Assembly (NCBI GenBank): GCA_024225035.1
Contig: JAAEMX010000025.1
Location: forward strand, 62,001-126,000
Source: Lentisphaerota bacterium
Lineage (GTDB): Bacteria; Verrucomicrobiota; Lentisphaeria; Victivallales; Victivallaceae
DNA length: 64,000 bases
Reading direction: 5' to 3'
Position numbers and translations under genes: made by a program. Position 1 is the first letter of the stretch. The number at the start of each line of letters is the position of its first letter. The notes under the pieces are model-generated. The model made no database searches, was not told where the DNA came from, and saw nothing but the letters and a program-made list of their open reading frames with translations. This document shows positions 37,515-46,036 of this stretch, one piece after another.

Positions 37515-38363
37515 ATGCTTCAAATCGCTATTCCGAACAAAGGCTCACTCTCAGAAGGAGCTGTTAATCTGTTGAAAGAAGCTGGTTACAAATGTTCTCG
37601 CAGCAGTCGTGAACTGATTGTGAGTGATCAGGTTAATAATATTGACTTTGTATTTCTCCGACCGCGTGATATCGCGGTATATGTTGGCAACGGTGTGTTG
37701 GATATGGGCATTACCGGCCGTGACCTGGCTGTTGACAGTAAATCTAACGTGGAAGAAGTTTTACCTCTGAACTTTGGTAAATCCAGATTTCGCTATGCTG
37801 TGCCAAAAGATTCAGGACTGGAGCCGAATGGCTTTGGCGGGCTGAGAATTGCTACTTCCTATCCGGAAATTGTTCGCCTTGACCTTGAAAAACGCGACGT
37901 TGACGCCGAGATTATCCGTCTTGACGGTGCTGTTGAAATCTCTATTCGACTTGGAGTCGCTGACGCTATTGCGGATGTTGTTGAATCAGGCAGGACACTT
38001 AAAGAAGCCGGACTGGCTGTCATTGGTGATGCCCTGATGGAATCCGAGGCAGTTCTTATTGCTCGTGACAGCAAAGTTTCTGAAAAGCCTGAAGTCAAAC
38101 GTATGCTTGGACGTTTACGCGGGATACTTGTTGCCCGCACCTATGCTATGGTTGAATATGACATCCCATGTGATCAAGTTGAGGAAGCTTGCCAGATAAC
38201 TCCTGGTATTGAAGCCCCGACAGTGGCACCTCTCAGTAATCCAGAGTGGGTTGCCGTTAAAGCTATGATCAAAAGAAGCGAAACAAATCATGTAATGGAT
38301 GAGCTGCAGAACCTGGGGGCTCGTGGCATCATTGTTACAGATATGCGCTCCTGCCGCCTGTAA
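37515..38363 (+). CDS. hisG: ATP phosphoribosyltransferase, long form
   Basis: HisG, 282 residues, starts histidine synthesis by joining ATP and PRPP. The N-terminal catalytic domains begin IAIPNKGSLSEGAVNLL and contain DMGITGRDLAVDS and ADAIADVVESGRTL, the PRPP loop. The C-terminal ACT-like regulatory domain (about 205-282, TPGIEAPTVAPLSNPEWVAV) marks the long form, feedback inhibited by histidine and needing no HisZ. AAGGAGG lies six bases before the ATG. It pairs with hisE, and the other his genes are not in the window. Confidence 0.96.
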   Translation: MLQIAIPNKGSLSEGAVNLLKEAGYKCSRSSRELIVSDQVNNIDFVFLRPRDIAVYVGNGVLDMGITGRDLAVDSKSNVEEVLPLNFGKSRFRYAVPKDSGLEPNGFGGLRIATSYPEIVRLDLEKRDVDAEIIRLDGAVEISIRLGVADAIADVVESGRTLKEAGLAVIGDALMESEAVLIARDSKVSEKPEVKRMLGRLRGILVARTYAMVEYDIPCDQVEEACQITPGIEAPTVAPLSNPEWVAVKAMIKRSETNHVMDELQNLGARGIIVTDMRSCRL

Positions 38364-38411
38364 TTAAACACGATTTAAACTTGTTTATATAAGCTTTTTA
38401 ATAATATAAAA

Positions 38412-39398
38412 GTGGCTGATAGAATGAATGATATAGTCAAAAAAGCAAGAGAGGTAATAGACATTGAGATCGAAGGACTTAAAGCTCTTCGTGATAACCT
38501 CAATGGTAGCTTCGAAAAAATGGTTGAGGAGTGCCTTGCAACTCAGGAACGCGGCGGAAAGCTGGTCCTGACAGGAGTTGGAAAAAGCGGCTACATAGGG
38601 CAGAAAATCGCTGCCACGCTTTCCAGTATAGGTTCTCCCAGCGTATTTATGCATCCAGTTGAGGCGCTGCATGGCGACCTCGGTCTTATGCAGTCTAATG
38701 ATATTGTTATTGCGATGAGTTACAGTGGTGAAACTGAAGAACTGCTGGCTGTGCTTAACCCGGCTAAAAGACTGGGCATGAAAATAATTGCTGTCACTGG
38801 AAGCAACGATTCAAGATTGTCAGCATTATGTGACCTTACGGTGGAAATGCCGGTTGAACGTGAAGCATGTCCATTTAATCTGGCACCTACTACCACGACT
38901 ACCGCTCTGCTGGCCCTCGGCGACGCTTTAGCTATGGTTCTGCTCCAGAAACGCGGATTTACCAAAGAAGATTATGGGCGTTTGCATCCCGGTGGTGCTA
39001 TTGGCCGTGCTGTAACCATGCAGATCAAGGATATTATGCGCGAAGGTGAACGCTTTGCTACTGTTTCTCCTGAAACCAAGGTCAAGGACACTCTGCTTCA
39101 TATGACCAGTGCCCGTTGTGGCTGTGCTATCATTGTCAACGACAATCATGAGCTGATGGGTATTTTTACTGATGGTGACTTCAGAAGACATGTGGAGAAT
39201 GATCTTGATGTTCTTGAACAGAAGGTCGGCGAAGTTATGACTTGCAATCCGGTTCATGTCAGGGCTGAATCATTAGCGGCTGAAGCACTCAAGGTGGTTG
39301 AGGACCGCAAAATTAATGATATTGTTGTCGTTGATAACCACAAAAAAGTTGTTGGAATGATCGACGTTCAAGACCTGCCGGGCTTAAAATTAATGTAA
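38412..39398 (+). CDS. kdsD: Arabinose-5-phosphate isomerase (SIS + CBS)
   Basis: A 328-residue KdsD/KpsF-type enzyme that makes arabinose 5-phosphate from ribulose 5-phosphate, the precursor of Kdo in lipopolysaccharide. The SIS domain has TGVGKSGYIGQKIAATLSS, the family's catalytic HPVEALHGDLG and AMSYSGETEELL. Two CBS domains fill the last 120 residues (DIMREGERFATVSPETKV; GEVMTCNPVHVRAES). The GTG at 38412 or an ATG at 38424 could be the start; neither has a clear ribosome binding site. It follows hisG by 48 bases and precedes envelope genes. Confidence 0.9.
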   Translation: MADRMNDIVKKAREVIDIEIEGLKALRDNLNGSFEKMVEECLATQERGGKLVLTGVGKSGYIGQKIAATLSSIGSPSVFMHPVEALHGDLGLMQSNDIVIAMSYSGETEELLAVLNPAKRLGMKIIAVTGSNDSRLSALCDLTVEMPVEREACPFNLAPTTTTTALLALGDALAMVLLQKRGFTKEDYGRLHPGGAIGRAVTMQIKDIMREGERFATVSPETKVKDTLLHMTSARCGCAIIVNDNHELMGIFTDGDFRRHVENDLDVLEQKVGEVMTCNPVHVRAESLAAEALKVVEDRKINDIVVVDNHKKVVGMIDVQDLPGLKLM

Positions 39399-39553
39399 TT
39401 TGAACAGTAATAGCACCCTATTTGATTCAATCTTTGCTAACCAGTTTGGATTTTACTCAAAACGGGGTAGATTACAATCTGAATATTGCCGCTTCTTGTG
39501 GGGAAGTCCTTTGGCGGTAACAGCAATAACCAGCGAATCATTAATTATTTTAT

Positions 39554-40666
39554 ATGATGTTTAATATAACAAAACATATCTACGACTGTAAGTTTGCGGC
39601 ATTAGCTGCAGTCTTTGCTCTTTGGAGCTTGACTGCCCTTGCGAATGACCAGGAGGCCAATGAATTTTATCAACAGGGCCTCAATGATATGAAGTCCGGC
39701 GACTACATTGATGCGGCTAACAGATTCCTTGACTCTGAACTCAAGGCCGATACGGTCAGCCTAAAGGCGAATTCGGTAAAAGCGGCTATGAATGCTTATT
39801 CAAAAGCCAAATTCTATTATAAGGAATTCGAAATGATAGAAAGGCTGATCATCGGATATCCTTCAGAGATAGACTTTGGAGAAATGGTTGATCGTGAATA
39901 CCATTTGGCTGATCTTTACTTCAAGGGACACCGTGATCCTGCATTCTGGTCTTTGCGCTGGGTACCATGGCTTACCGGGCCTGATAAATCAATTGAGATG
40001 TACAACAAAGCCTTGAAGCATGCTCCTTTTGCCAATAGCGCTCCGCGTGCGAGACTACGTTTGGCGGTACTTATGCTAGAGAATGACCAATTTTCTAAGG
40101 CTCTTAAGCAGTTGCGCAAACTGATCAAGGATAACCCCAATTCAGAATACTGTAAATATGCTTACCTTGAGCTTGGAAACGCTTTGTTTCAGCTATCAAG
40201 GCGTGGCGATGGTGATGGTAAATACAACCGTGAAACTCTTAAGATTTTTAAAGAGTTTAGAGAAAAATTTCCTAAAGCTGCAGAAAATGACTGGATTGAT
40301 AAATGTCTGTTAAGATCGAAAGATATTCAAGCGAAACGCATGCTTGGAATAGCTAAATTTTATAACAGAATAGGTCGGACAGCTCCGGCCGAACGGTATC
40401 TTAATGATATCTTGCTGAAATACCCCGATTCAAAATCAGCTGATAAATCCGAAGAAATGCTTACTGACATCGATAAGTCTTATGTGCCGGAAGGATTCAG
40501 GCCTGAGCTTAAAAGCCGTTTGCAGAAGTATTCTGTAATGCCGATTCCGGCTGAACCATCCAAGATAATACAGGTTCCGGAAAATAGCGGAGGCCGACAC
40601 TTACTTCCGATGAAAGACTTAGGAATTAAAGAGAAAAAGAAGGCCAACTGGTGGGAATTTGAATGA
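39554..40666 (+). CDS. Exported TPR protein, BamD-like layout
   Basis: A 370-residue protein with a signal peptide (about 12-30, cleavage probably after TALA). The rest is TPR-like: ANEFYQQGLNDMKSGDYIDA near the start, KALKQLRKLIKDNPNSEYCKY in the middle and APAERYLNDILLKYPDSKSA later, with conserved KYPDS/NPNSE turns as in BamD and YbgF-type proteins. There is no lipobox. The last 40 residues are proline-rich. It overlaps the LptE-like gene by four bases (ATGA), which implies coupled translation and a shared envelope role. Confidence 0.75.
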   Translation: MMFNITKHIYDCKFAALAAVFALWSLTALANDQEANEFYQQGLNDMKSGDYIDAANRFLDSELKADTVSLKANSVKAAMNAYSKAKFYYKEFEMIERLIIGYPSEIDFGEMVDREYHLADLYFKGHRDPAFWSLRWVPWLTGPDKSIEMYNKALKHAPFANSAPRARLRLAVLMLENDQFSKALKQLRKLIKDNPNSEYCKYAYLELGNALFQLSRRGDGDGKYNRETLKIFKEFREKFPKAAENDWIDKCLLRSKDIQAKRMLGIAKFYNRIGRTAPAERYLNDILLKYPDSKSADKSEEMLTDIDKSYVPEGFRPELKSRLQKYSVMPIPAEPSKIIQVPENSGGRHLLPMKDLGIKEKKKANWWEFE

Positions 40667-41190
40667 TTAACAAGATATTAAAACTAACTGTACTTACCGT
40701 GTGCTTTGTCGGCATCGCTATAACTGGCGGCTGTGGATATAATGTAGGTTCTATCATGCATCCTCAGGTTAAATCCATTGCAGTTGCACCTGTTATAAAT
40801 GATACCATTTCATACAACCTTGCAGCTGTATTGAGGAACCGTCTTACTGAAGCAATAATGCGTGATGGTTCATTGAAGGTCAAGAACTTGCGTGAAGCGG
40901 ACTGTATTGTCTATGCCAGAATTGTAGATATCAACTACCGTGAAACAACTCCGGCTACATATGATAATCAGGTAACTTACCGTCCCGCTGAGTGGCGTAC
41001 TTGGATAAAGGTAGAATTCTCTGTTGTCATACCGGGTAGAAAAGAACCGCTTATACCAAAACGATATGTAGAAGCATCTGTCCTGTTTCAGGTGCAGGCT
41101 GACCTGTTTATAAACCGTAACCGTGCTAACCGACAGGTTTGCTGGAAAGCCTCTCGTCTGGTAACCCAGATGATTACTGAAGGCTGGTAG
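40663..41190 (+). CDS. LptE-like outer-membrane lipoprotein
   Basis: A 175-residue lipoprotein. The signal peptide ends at lipobox TGGC, with Cys near residue 24 followed by GYNVGSIMHPQVKSIAVAPV. This is the LptE/RlpB-type opening (GCGY, then a strand and xxAVxPVxN), and EAIMRDGSLKVKNLREADCI and YEV-like later strands match the family. LptE plugs LptD in lipopolysaccharide export. The gene overlaps the TPR gene by four bases. lptD is not in the window. Assignment by fold pattern, not by search. Confidence 0.75.
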   Translation: MINKILKLTVLTVCFVGIAITGGCGYNVGSIMHPQVKSIAVAPVINDTISYNLAAVLRNRLTEAIMRDGSLKVKNLREADCIVYARIVDINYRETTPATYDNQVTYRPAEWRTWIKVEFSVVIPGRKEPLIPKRYVEASVLFQVQADLFINRNRANRQVCWKASRLVTQMITEGW

Positions 41191-41402
41191 GTCAGGTTAT
41201 TCTTTTTTACGCTCGGGTATGAATAAGTTTTTGTTATAAACCCCATACCACCATATTGGTCTGTCCAACAGTTTTCTGCTTAACACTGCGTAGGTAAAAA
41301 TATGATTGCGCAGTGCCTTAATCTTAATTTTCCGTAGATAAATATAAACCATGTTCATGGTAGTATAATTCCCGATATTACAATTATTTCCTGGCAAGCC
41401 AT

Positions 41403-41427
41403 AAAAAAGGCGGAGCTTAGCTCCGCC
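41403..41427 (-). terminator. Rho-independent terminator of purQ
   Basis: A perfect 8-bp stem GGCGGAGC/GCTCCGCC with a 3-base loop is followed on the minus strand by six T residues, 18 bases after the purQ stop. Confidence 0.92.
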
Positions 41428-41444
41428 GTGAAATAGCTGTTTAA

Positions 41445-42254
41445 TTAAACAAGGTTTTCGGACGCATAGTTAACTGCGTTGCGGAAGAAAATGACGCCTT
41501 CGCCTTCTTCCGGCAGAGTGCCTTGAATTTTTTCAGTTGTCCATGTCGGAGAGTTGTATGGTGACAGGAACGCTTCCGGGTGCGGCATCAGCCCGAAAAT
41601 GCGACCGGTTTCATCACAAATGCCGGCGATTGAATCAATTGAGCCGTTCGGGTTAGCTGGAAATTCTTCAGCGATTGAGCCGTCTGAGTTGGTGTATTGT
41701 AACGCAGTGAGGTTTCTGCTTTTGATTTTGTTCATGATTTCTTCATCAGCGACAAACTTGCCTTCACCATGGCGAATCGGCAGCTTGATGACATCAATGC
41801 CTTTGGTGAATACGCAAGGTGAGTCAGCGTTTGCTTTCAAGTATACCCAGTCATCACGGAAGACGCCACAATCATTATGAGCCAGCGCAGCTTCCTGTTC
41901 AAAATAGTTGCCATCAACAGCCGGAGCTAGTCCGAGGCGGGTCAATGTCTGGAAGCCATTGCAGATGCCGATGATCAATTTGCCGTTACCAACAAACTTT
42001 TCGAGCTGATCCCGAAGCTTTGACTTCACGCGGTTAGCAAAAACAGTTCCCGCTCCAAGGTGGTCACCAAAAGAGAATCCGCCGATAAAGGCGAGAATAT
42101 GAAATTCGTCAAGGGTGCGTTTGCCATTGAGCAGATCATTGAGATGTACCATTTCGGGTGAAGCGCCGCAGAGCTTGAAGGCAGCTGTAGTTTCTTTTTC
42201 GCAATTCAGTCCGAAACCGGTTATTACCAGAACTTTTACGTCAGCTTTATTCAT
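41445..42254 (-). CDS. purQ: Phosphoribosylformylglycinamidine synthase, glutaminase subunit
   Basis: A 269-residue class I glutamine amidotransferase that supplies ammonia to PurL for the FGAM step of purine synthesis. The nucleophile is in GICNGFQTLTRLG (C98) and the catalytic His and Glu in LMPHPEAF. The N-terminus reads VLVITGFGLNCEKETT. At 269 residues it is longer than the roughly 225-residue PurQ of the PurSQL type and resembles the glutaminase end of large PurL. The ATG at 42254 has AGGGA seven bases upstream; a longer frame to 42323 is rejected. Stands alone. Confidence 0.92.
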   Translation of the reverse strand: MNKADVKVLVITGFGLNCEKETTAAFKLCGASPEMVHLNDLLNGKRTLDEFHILAFIGGFSFGDHLGAGTVFANRVKSKLRDQLEKFVGNGKLIIGICNGFQTLTRLGLAPAVDGNYFEQEAALAHNDCGVFRDDWVYLKANADSPCVFTKGIDVIKLPIRHGEGKFVADEEIMNKIKSRNLTALQYTNSDGSIAEEFPANPNGSIDSIAGICDETGRIFGLMPHPEAFLSPYNSPTWTTEKIQGTLPEEGEGVIFFRNAVNYASENLV

Positions 42255-42624
42255 TATGTTCCCTAGTATATTTAAAGTAATTTGATCATCTAAACAAATT
42301 ATCCCGAAAACCTGTAAATTCAACTCTGTAAGAAAAAAATCCTTTTGGTTATAGGGCAGGATTTTAAGGCAAGGTGTCTTATCTTGTGAATTTGTAATAT
42401 CTTGCTGAATTAGCAGGATTGAAAACCTGTTCCGCAGGAAGAATTCGAAAAATTCATGAAACGAGGAGCTGATGGTGGCCCTTTAGGTTAGTTAACTGTA
42501 ATTCATAGGAAATTTGTATAGATTTTTTTCGGCTAATTAATATAGCTTTATTGCATATAATGTGTGGAGCAGTATTATACTAGCATTGACTTCAAAATAT
42601 AAAATGCGTATGGGAGGCGAAATT
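42255..42624. other. Intergenic region between purQ and the proton ATPase
   Basis: About 370 bases between divergent genes with no supportable gene. The only frame with a good ribosome binding context, at 42456, stops after eleven codons. A short CCTG-TTCCG-CAGG hairpin occurs near 42427. The AT-rich part before 42560 probably contains the ATPase promoter. Confidence 0.4.
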
Positions 42625-45216
42625 ATGCCGGATAGTTCTGCCTGTTTTATTGATTCAGAGAAAGCAGTGAAAATGTCTGTTGAAGAAGTGTTTAATAAGA
42701 TTGACTGCACTGATAAAGGTTTGACTTCCAAGGAAGCCGAAAAACGCTTATCGGAATTTGGTAAAAACGCTATTGAGGAGACAAAAAACAGTTCACTGCT
42801 GATGTTCCTGAAATTCTTCTGGGGACCTATTCCCTGGATGATTGAAGCGGCAGCGGTACTTTCGCTTATTGCCTGTGACTGGAGTGATTTTGGAATAATC
42901 GTGGTCATGCTGGTATTCAATGCCTTGATTGGCTTTTGGGAAGAGCACAAAGCGAGTAATGCTCTTGAGGCTTTGAAAAAGGGGTTGGCGTTAAAAGCAA
43001 GGGCATGCCGCGATGGTTCATGGAGAGAAATTTCGGCTGAAGAATTGGTCGTTGGCGATATTATCAGAGTCAGGCTTGGGGATGTGATTCCAGCTGACAG
43101 TAAACTGATTGATGGTGAATATTTAAGTGTTGATCAGGCTGCGCTCACAGGTGAATCCCTGCCGGTTAACAAGCAGAAGGGTGATGTAATTTATTCCGGT
43201 TCTGTAGCCAAGCAAGGAGAAATGATTGCGGTAGTTGTCGCAACTGGTGGCAATACTTTCTTTGGGCGTACCGCACGGCTGGTTGCCGGGGCTGGGAATA
43301 TTTCACACTTCCAGCAGGCGGTTATGCGGGTAGGAAACTTCCTGATAGGTTTATCCATATCCTTATGCATAGTGCTTTCCGCAGTAGTGCTTTACCGTGA
43401 ACATATAGCAAGCGGTACCATTAATATTCAGGAGCTTATGCGTTTAGCTAAGTTTGTCCTGATTTTAGCAATTGCATCTATTCCTGTGGCTATGCCTGCC
43501 GTGTTGTCAGTGACAATGGCGCTAGGTGCTTTGGCTATGTCTAAACGTAAAGCCATTGTTGCCCGACTGCAGTCTATTGAGGAAATGGCAGGTGTTGATA
43601 TTCTATGTTCGGATAAAACCGGGACTTTGACTAAAAATGAGCTCACTCTTGGCGACCCACTGTTGTTTGAGGCCGAAAATGCTCAGGAATGCGTGCTTGG
43701 TGGAGCGCTTGCCAGTAAAGCTGAGAATAATGACGCTATTGACCTCGCTATTATTGAAGGACTTAAAGACAAATCTGTCCTCAAGAAATATGAGCAGACC
43801 GGCTTTACTCCATTTGATCCTGTCAGTAAGCGTACACAGTCAACTGTCAAGAATTCACAAGGCGAAACGGTCTACTATACAAAAGGCGCGCCTCAAGTAA
43901 TAATTGAGATGAGTGACCTCAAGGATGAGGTTAAGCAGGATGCTGACTCCAAAGTTAAATATCTGGCTGAGCACGGTTACAGGGCACTGGGGATCGCTGA
44001 TTCTAAGGACAATAAAACCTGGCGTCTGCTGGGGATAATTCCGATGTTTGATCCACCGCGTGACGACTCAAAGGAAACCATTAAACAGGCAAGAGAACAC
44101 GGCCTTCAAGTCAAAATGGTAACTGGAGATGATGTGGCAATTGCTTCAGAAATTTCCGGTCAGCTTGGTATGGGGACAAGAATTCAGGCGGCGGCAGATA
44201 CCTTTAAGGATGTTGATCCAGAGAAAGTACCTACTCAACTGGCGGAGTGCATTGAGCGCGCTGACGGCTTTGCCCGGGTTTTTCCTGAGCATAAGTACGG
44301 CATTGTGAAAGCCCTTCAAAAGCGCGGACATATTGTTGCAATGACCGGTGATGGTGTAAATGATGCTCCAGCCCTGAAGCAGGCAGACGCCGGAGTTGCC
44401 GTTTCCGGCGCAACAGACGCTGCTCGAGCGGCAGCAGCCCTGATACTTACAGCGCCCGGGCTGAGCGTGATTATTAAAGCTATTGAGACCGCGCGCAAAA
44501 TTTTTGAGCGAATGACCAGTTATACGACATACCGTATTGCTATGACTATTGATGTTATGGTTTTTGTGGTACTGGCGATGATGATATTCCCTAAAGTGCC
44601 GGGCACTGAGACGCTTTTCAGGCCGTTGACGCCGATAATGATTATCGTGCTGGCTCTGCTTGATGACATCCCGATTATGACCATTGCCTATGATAATGCC
44701 AAGGTTTCGAAGGATCCGGTTCGCTGGCATATGGGACGGGTCTTGGGGGTATCTACTTCACTTGGAGCTTTTTCTGTGATCCAGACATTTGGATTGCTGT
44801 TTGTGGGAATGATGTATATGAACCGTGACCTTTTCGGTCAGCTCATCATGCCGCAGCACTTGCAGACTATGATTTTCCTGCAGCTGGTTGTCGGCGGGCA
44901 TTTGATGTTATTTGTTACCCGTGCCAAGAAAATGTTCTTTATGCCGCCATTTCCTGATGCAAGATTGTTCTGGGCAATCATTGGCACTCAGGTTTTCGCC
45001 GCGGTAATGTGTGGCTTTGGCTGGCTGGTTCCGCGCCTGTCATGGCAGCTTATAGGGTTGGTCTGGGTTTACAATATTATTTGGATGTTTGTTTTGGATG
45101 TAGTGAAGCTGATTGTTTATCGTTTGCTGGATATGGATGCTCTGCATCAGAGAGGGTTCATCAGAAGGCAGCGTTCTATACTTCATCACTATTCTCATCA
45201 TCATTTGCATCAATAA
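42625..45216 (+). CDS. P3A-type proton-translocating ATPase
   Basis: An 863-residue P-type ATPase of the plasma-membrane H+-ATPase family (plant/fungal type, also found in bacteria and archaea). It has a cation-ATPase N-terminus (TDKGLTSKEAEKRLSEFGKN), ALTGESLPV, phosphorylated D330 in SDKTGTLTKNE, MVTGDD, GDGVNDAPALKQADAG and about ten transmembrane segments, with DDIPIMTIAYDNA in the late ones, as in H+ pumps. The short C-terminus is His-rich (HHYSHHHLHQ) and lacks the plant-type autoinhibitory tail. GGAGG precedes this ATG; a longer frame to 42562 is rejected. It probably exports protons and belongs with the next two genes. Confidence 0.88.
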   Translation: MPDSSACFIDSEKAVKMSVEEVFNKIDCTDKGLTSKEAEKRLSEFGKNAIEETKNSSLLMFLKFFWGPIPWMIEAAAVLSLIACDWSDFGIIVVMLVFNALIGFWEEHKASNALEALKKGLALKARACRDGSWREISAEELVVGDIIRVRLGDVIPADSKLIDGEYLSVDQAALTGESLPVNKQKGDVIYSGSVAKQGEMIAVVVATGGNTFFGRTARLVAGAGNISHFQQAVMRVGNFLIGLSISLCIVLSAVVLYREHIASGTINIQELMRLAKFVLILAIASIPVAMPAVLSVTMALGALAMSKRKAIVARLQSIEEMAGVDILCSDKTGTLTKNELTLGDPLLFEAENAQECVLGGALASKAENNDAIDLAIIEGLKDKSVLKKYEQTGFTPFDPVSKRTQSTVKNSQGETVYYTKGAPQVIIEMSDLKDEVKQDADSKVKYLAEHGYRALGIADSKDNKTWRLLGIIPMFDPPRDDSKETIKQAREHGLQVKMVTGDDVAIASEISGQLGMGTRIQAAADTFKDVDPEKVPTQLAECIERADGFARVFPEHKYGIVKALQKRGHIVAMTGDGVNDAPALKQADAGVAVSGATDAARAAAALILTAPGLSVIIKAIETARKIFERMTSYTTYRIAMTIDVMVFVVLAMMIFPKVPGTETLFRPLTPIMIIVLALLDDIPIMTIAYDNAKVSKDPVRWHMGRVLGVSTSLGAFSVIQTFGLLFVGMMYMNRDLFGQLIMPQHLQTMIFLQLVVGGHLMLFVTRAKKMFFMPPFPDARLFWAIIGTQVFAAVMCGFGWLVPRLSWQLIGLVWVYNIIWMFVLDVVKLIVYRLLDMDALHQRGFIRRQRSILHHYSHHHLHQ

Positions 45217-45282
45217 AAGGTGCTAATTTTATAGTTTTTTCAAGAAAATTCAAAAATTATGTACCATTTGGTGCTTTCGAGG

Positions 45283-45311
45283 TTGATTTTTTGGTATTTT
45301 GCATATATATG
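45283..45311 (+). promoter_or_regulatory. Possible promoter of the HTH-EIIA gene
   Basis: TTGATT (45283-45288) and TATATG (45306-45311) are spaced by 17 bases. The -10 region lies in the 12-base palindrome GCATATATATGC (45301-45312), which could also be a binding site. Confidence 0.4.
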
Positions 45312-45378
45312 CTATCATATGCGAAATATTCATACATTTTCAAAGAGTTTGAAAAATTAGCGAAATTACGAGGTTTAC

Positions 45379-46032
45379 ATGTCGCAACCTGAAATTATGA
45401 CTATTGAAGAAGTTGCCTCTTATCTACGTGTCTCTGAGCGTACTGTATACGACTGGGCCCAGAAAGGTGAAATTCCTTGTGGAAAGTTAGGCACAGCCTG
45501 GCGTTTCAAACGTAAAGACATTGAGGCATGGGTGGATAAGAGATTGAACAGAGCTGATCGTAAGAAAGGTGACTTTGTTCCGATGCTGATTGAGAAAGTT
45601 CTGCTTCCGGGCAGGATTGAGGTAATGGAGGACGGAGCAAAGACAGACGTCTTGAATTCATTGATAGCTATGTTGGCGGACTCTCCGCAAGTGCGTTCCA
45701 AGGAAGATTTGAGTAAAGGTATTTATCATCGTGAACAGCTTATGAGCACGGGAATAGGCTTAGAAGTCGGTATCCCTCACGTACGCTTAGGCACGGTTAA
45801 AGATATTGTTATGGCAGCCGCTCTGGTTCGTAACGGCATACCTGACTACGAAAGTCTCGACCATGTCCCGGTCAAGCTGGTATTTATGATTGTTGCTCGT
45901 CAAGACCAGCACGCGGAGCATATCAAACTGCTATCTCAGCTGAGTTCAAGGCTGAAAAATGCTGAATTTCGTGAGCAGCTAACTGCTTGCAAAGACAGCA
46001 AGACATTCTATAACCTACTAATGGGAAAGTAA
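45379..46032 (+). CDS. Helix-turn-helix and PTS EIIA (Fru/Ntr type) fusion protein
   Basis: A 217-residue two-domain protein. Residues about 6-55 are an excisionase/MerR-like helix-turn-helix (VASYLRVSERTVYDWAQKG and AWRFKRKDIEAWVD). Residues about 70-215 are a PTS EIIA type 2 domain with the phospho-acceptor H134 in GIPHVRLG. EIIA-Ntr proteins regulate potassium and nitrogen functions through phosphorylation. Here the domain sits beside a cation antiporter and a proton pump, so a regulatory link is likely. The HTH could target DNA or serve as a protein module. The stop is four bases before the antiporter start. Confidence 0.9.
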   Translation: MSQPEIMTIEEVASYLRVSERTVYDWAQKGEIPCGKLGTAWRFKRKDIEAWVDKRLNRADRKKGDFVPMLIEKVLLPGRIEVMEDGAKTDVLNSLIAMLADSPQVRSKEDLSKGIYHREQLMSTGIGLEVGIPHVRLGTVKDIVMAAALVRNGIPDYESLDHVPVKLVFMIVARQDQHAEHIKLLSQLSSRLKNAEFREQLTACKDSKTFYNLLMGK

Positions 46033-46036
46033 TAAA

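Noticed and set aside
41197..41397. Minus-strand frame of 66 codons downstream of the LptE-like gene
   Set aside because: No ribosome binding site, AT-rich composition and no family; the tail with PIWWYGVYNKN could be an old remnant but cannot be supported.
42255..42323. Extended start of purQ
   Set aside because: The ATG at 42254 has AGGGA upstream and matches the family N-terminus.
44146..44730. Long minus-strand frame inside the proton ATPase gene
   Set aside because: His- and Asn-rich shadow of a conserved ATPase segment; no start signals.
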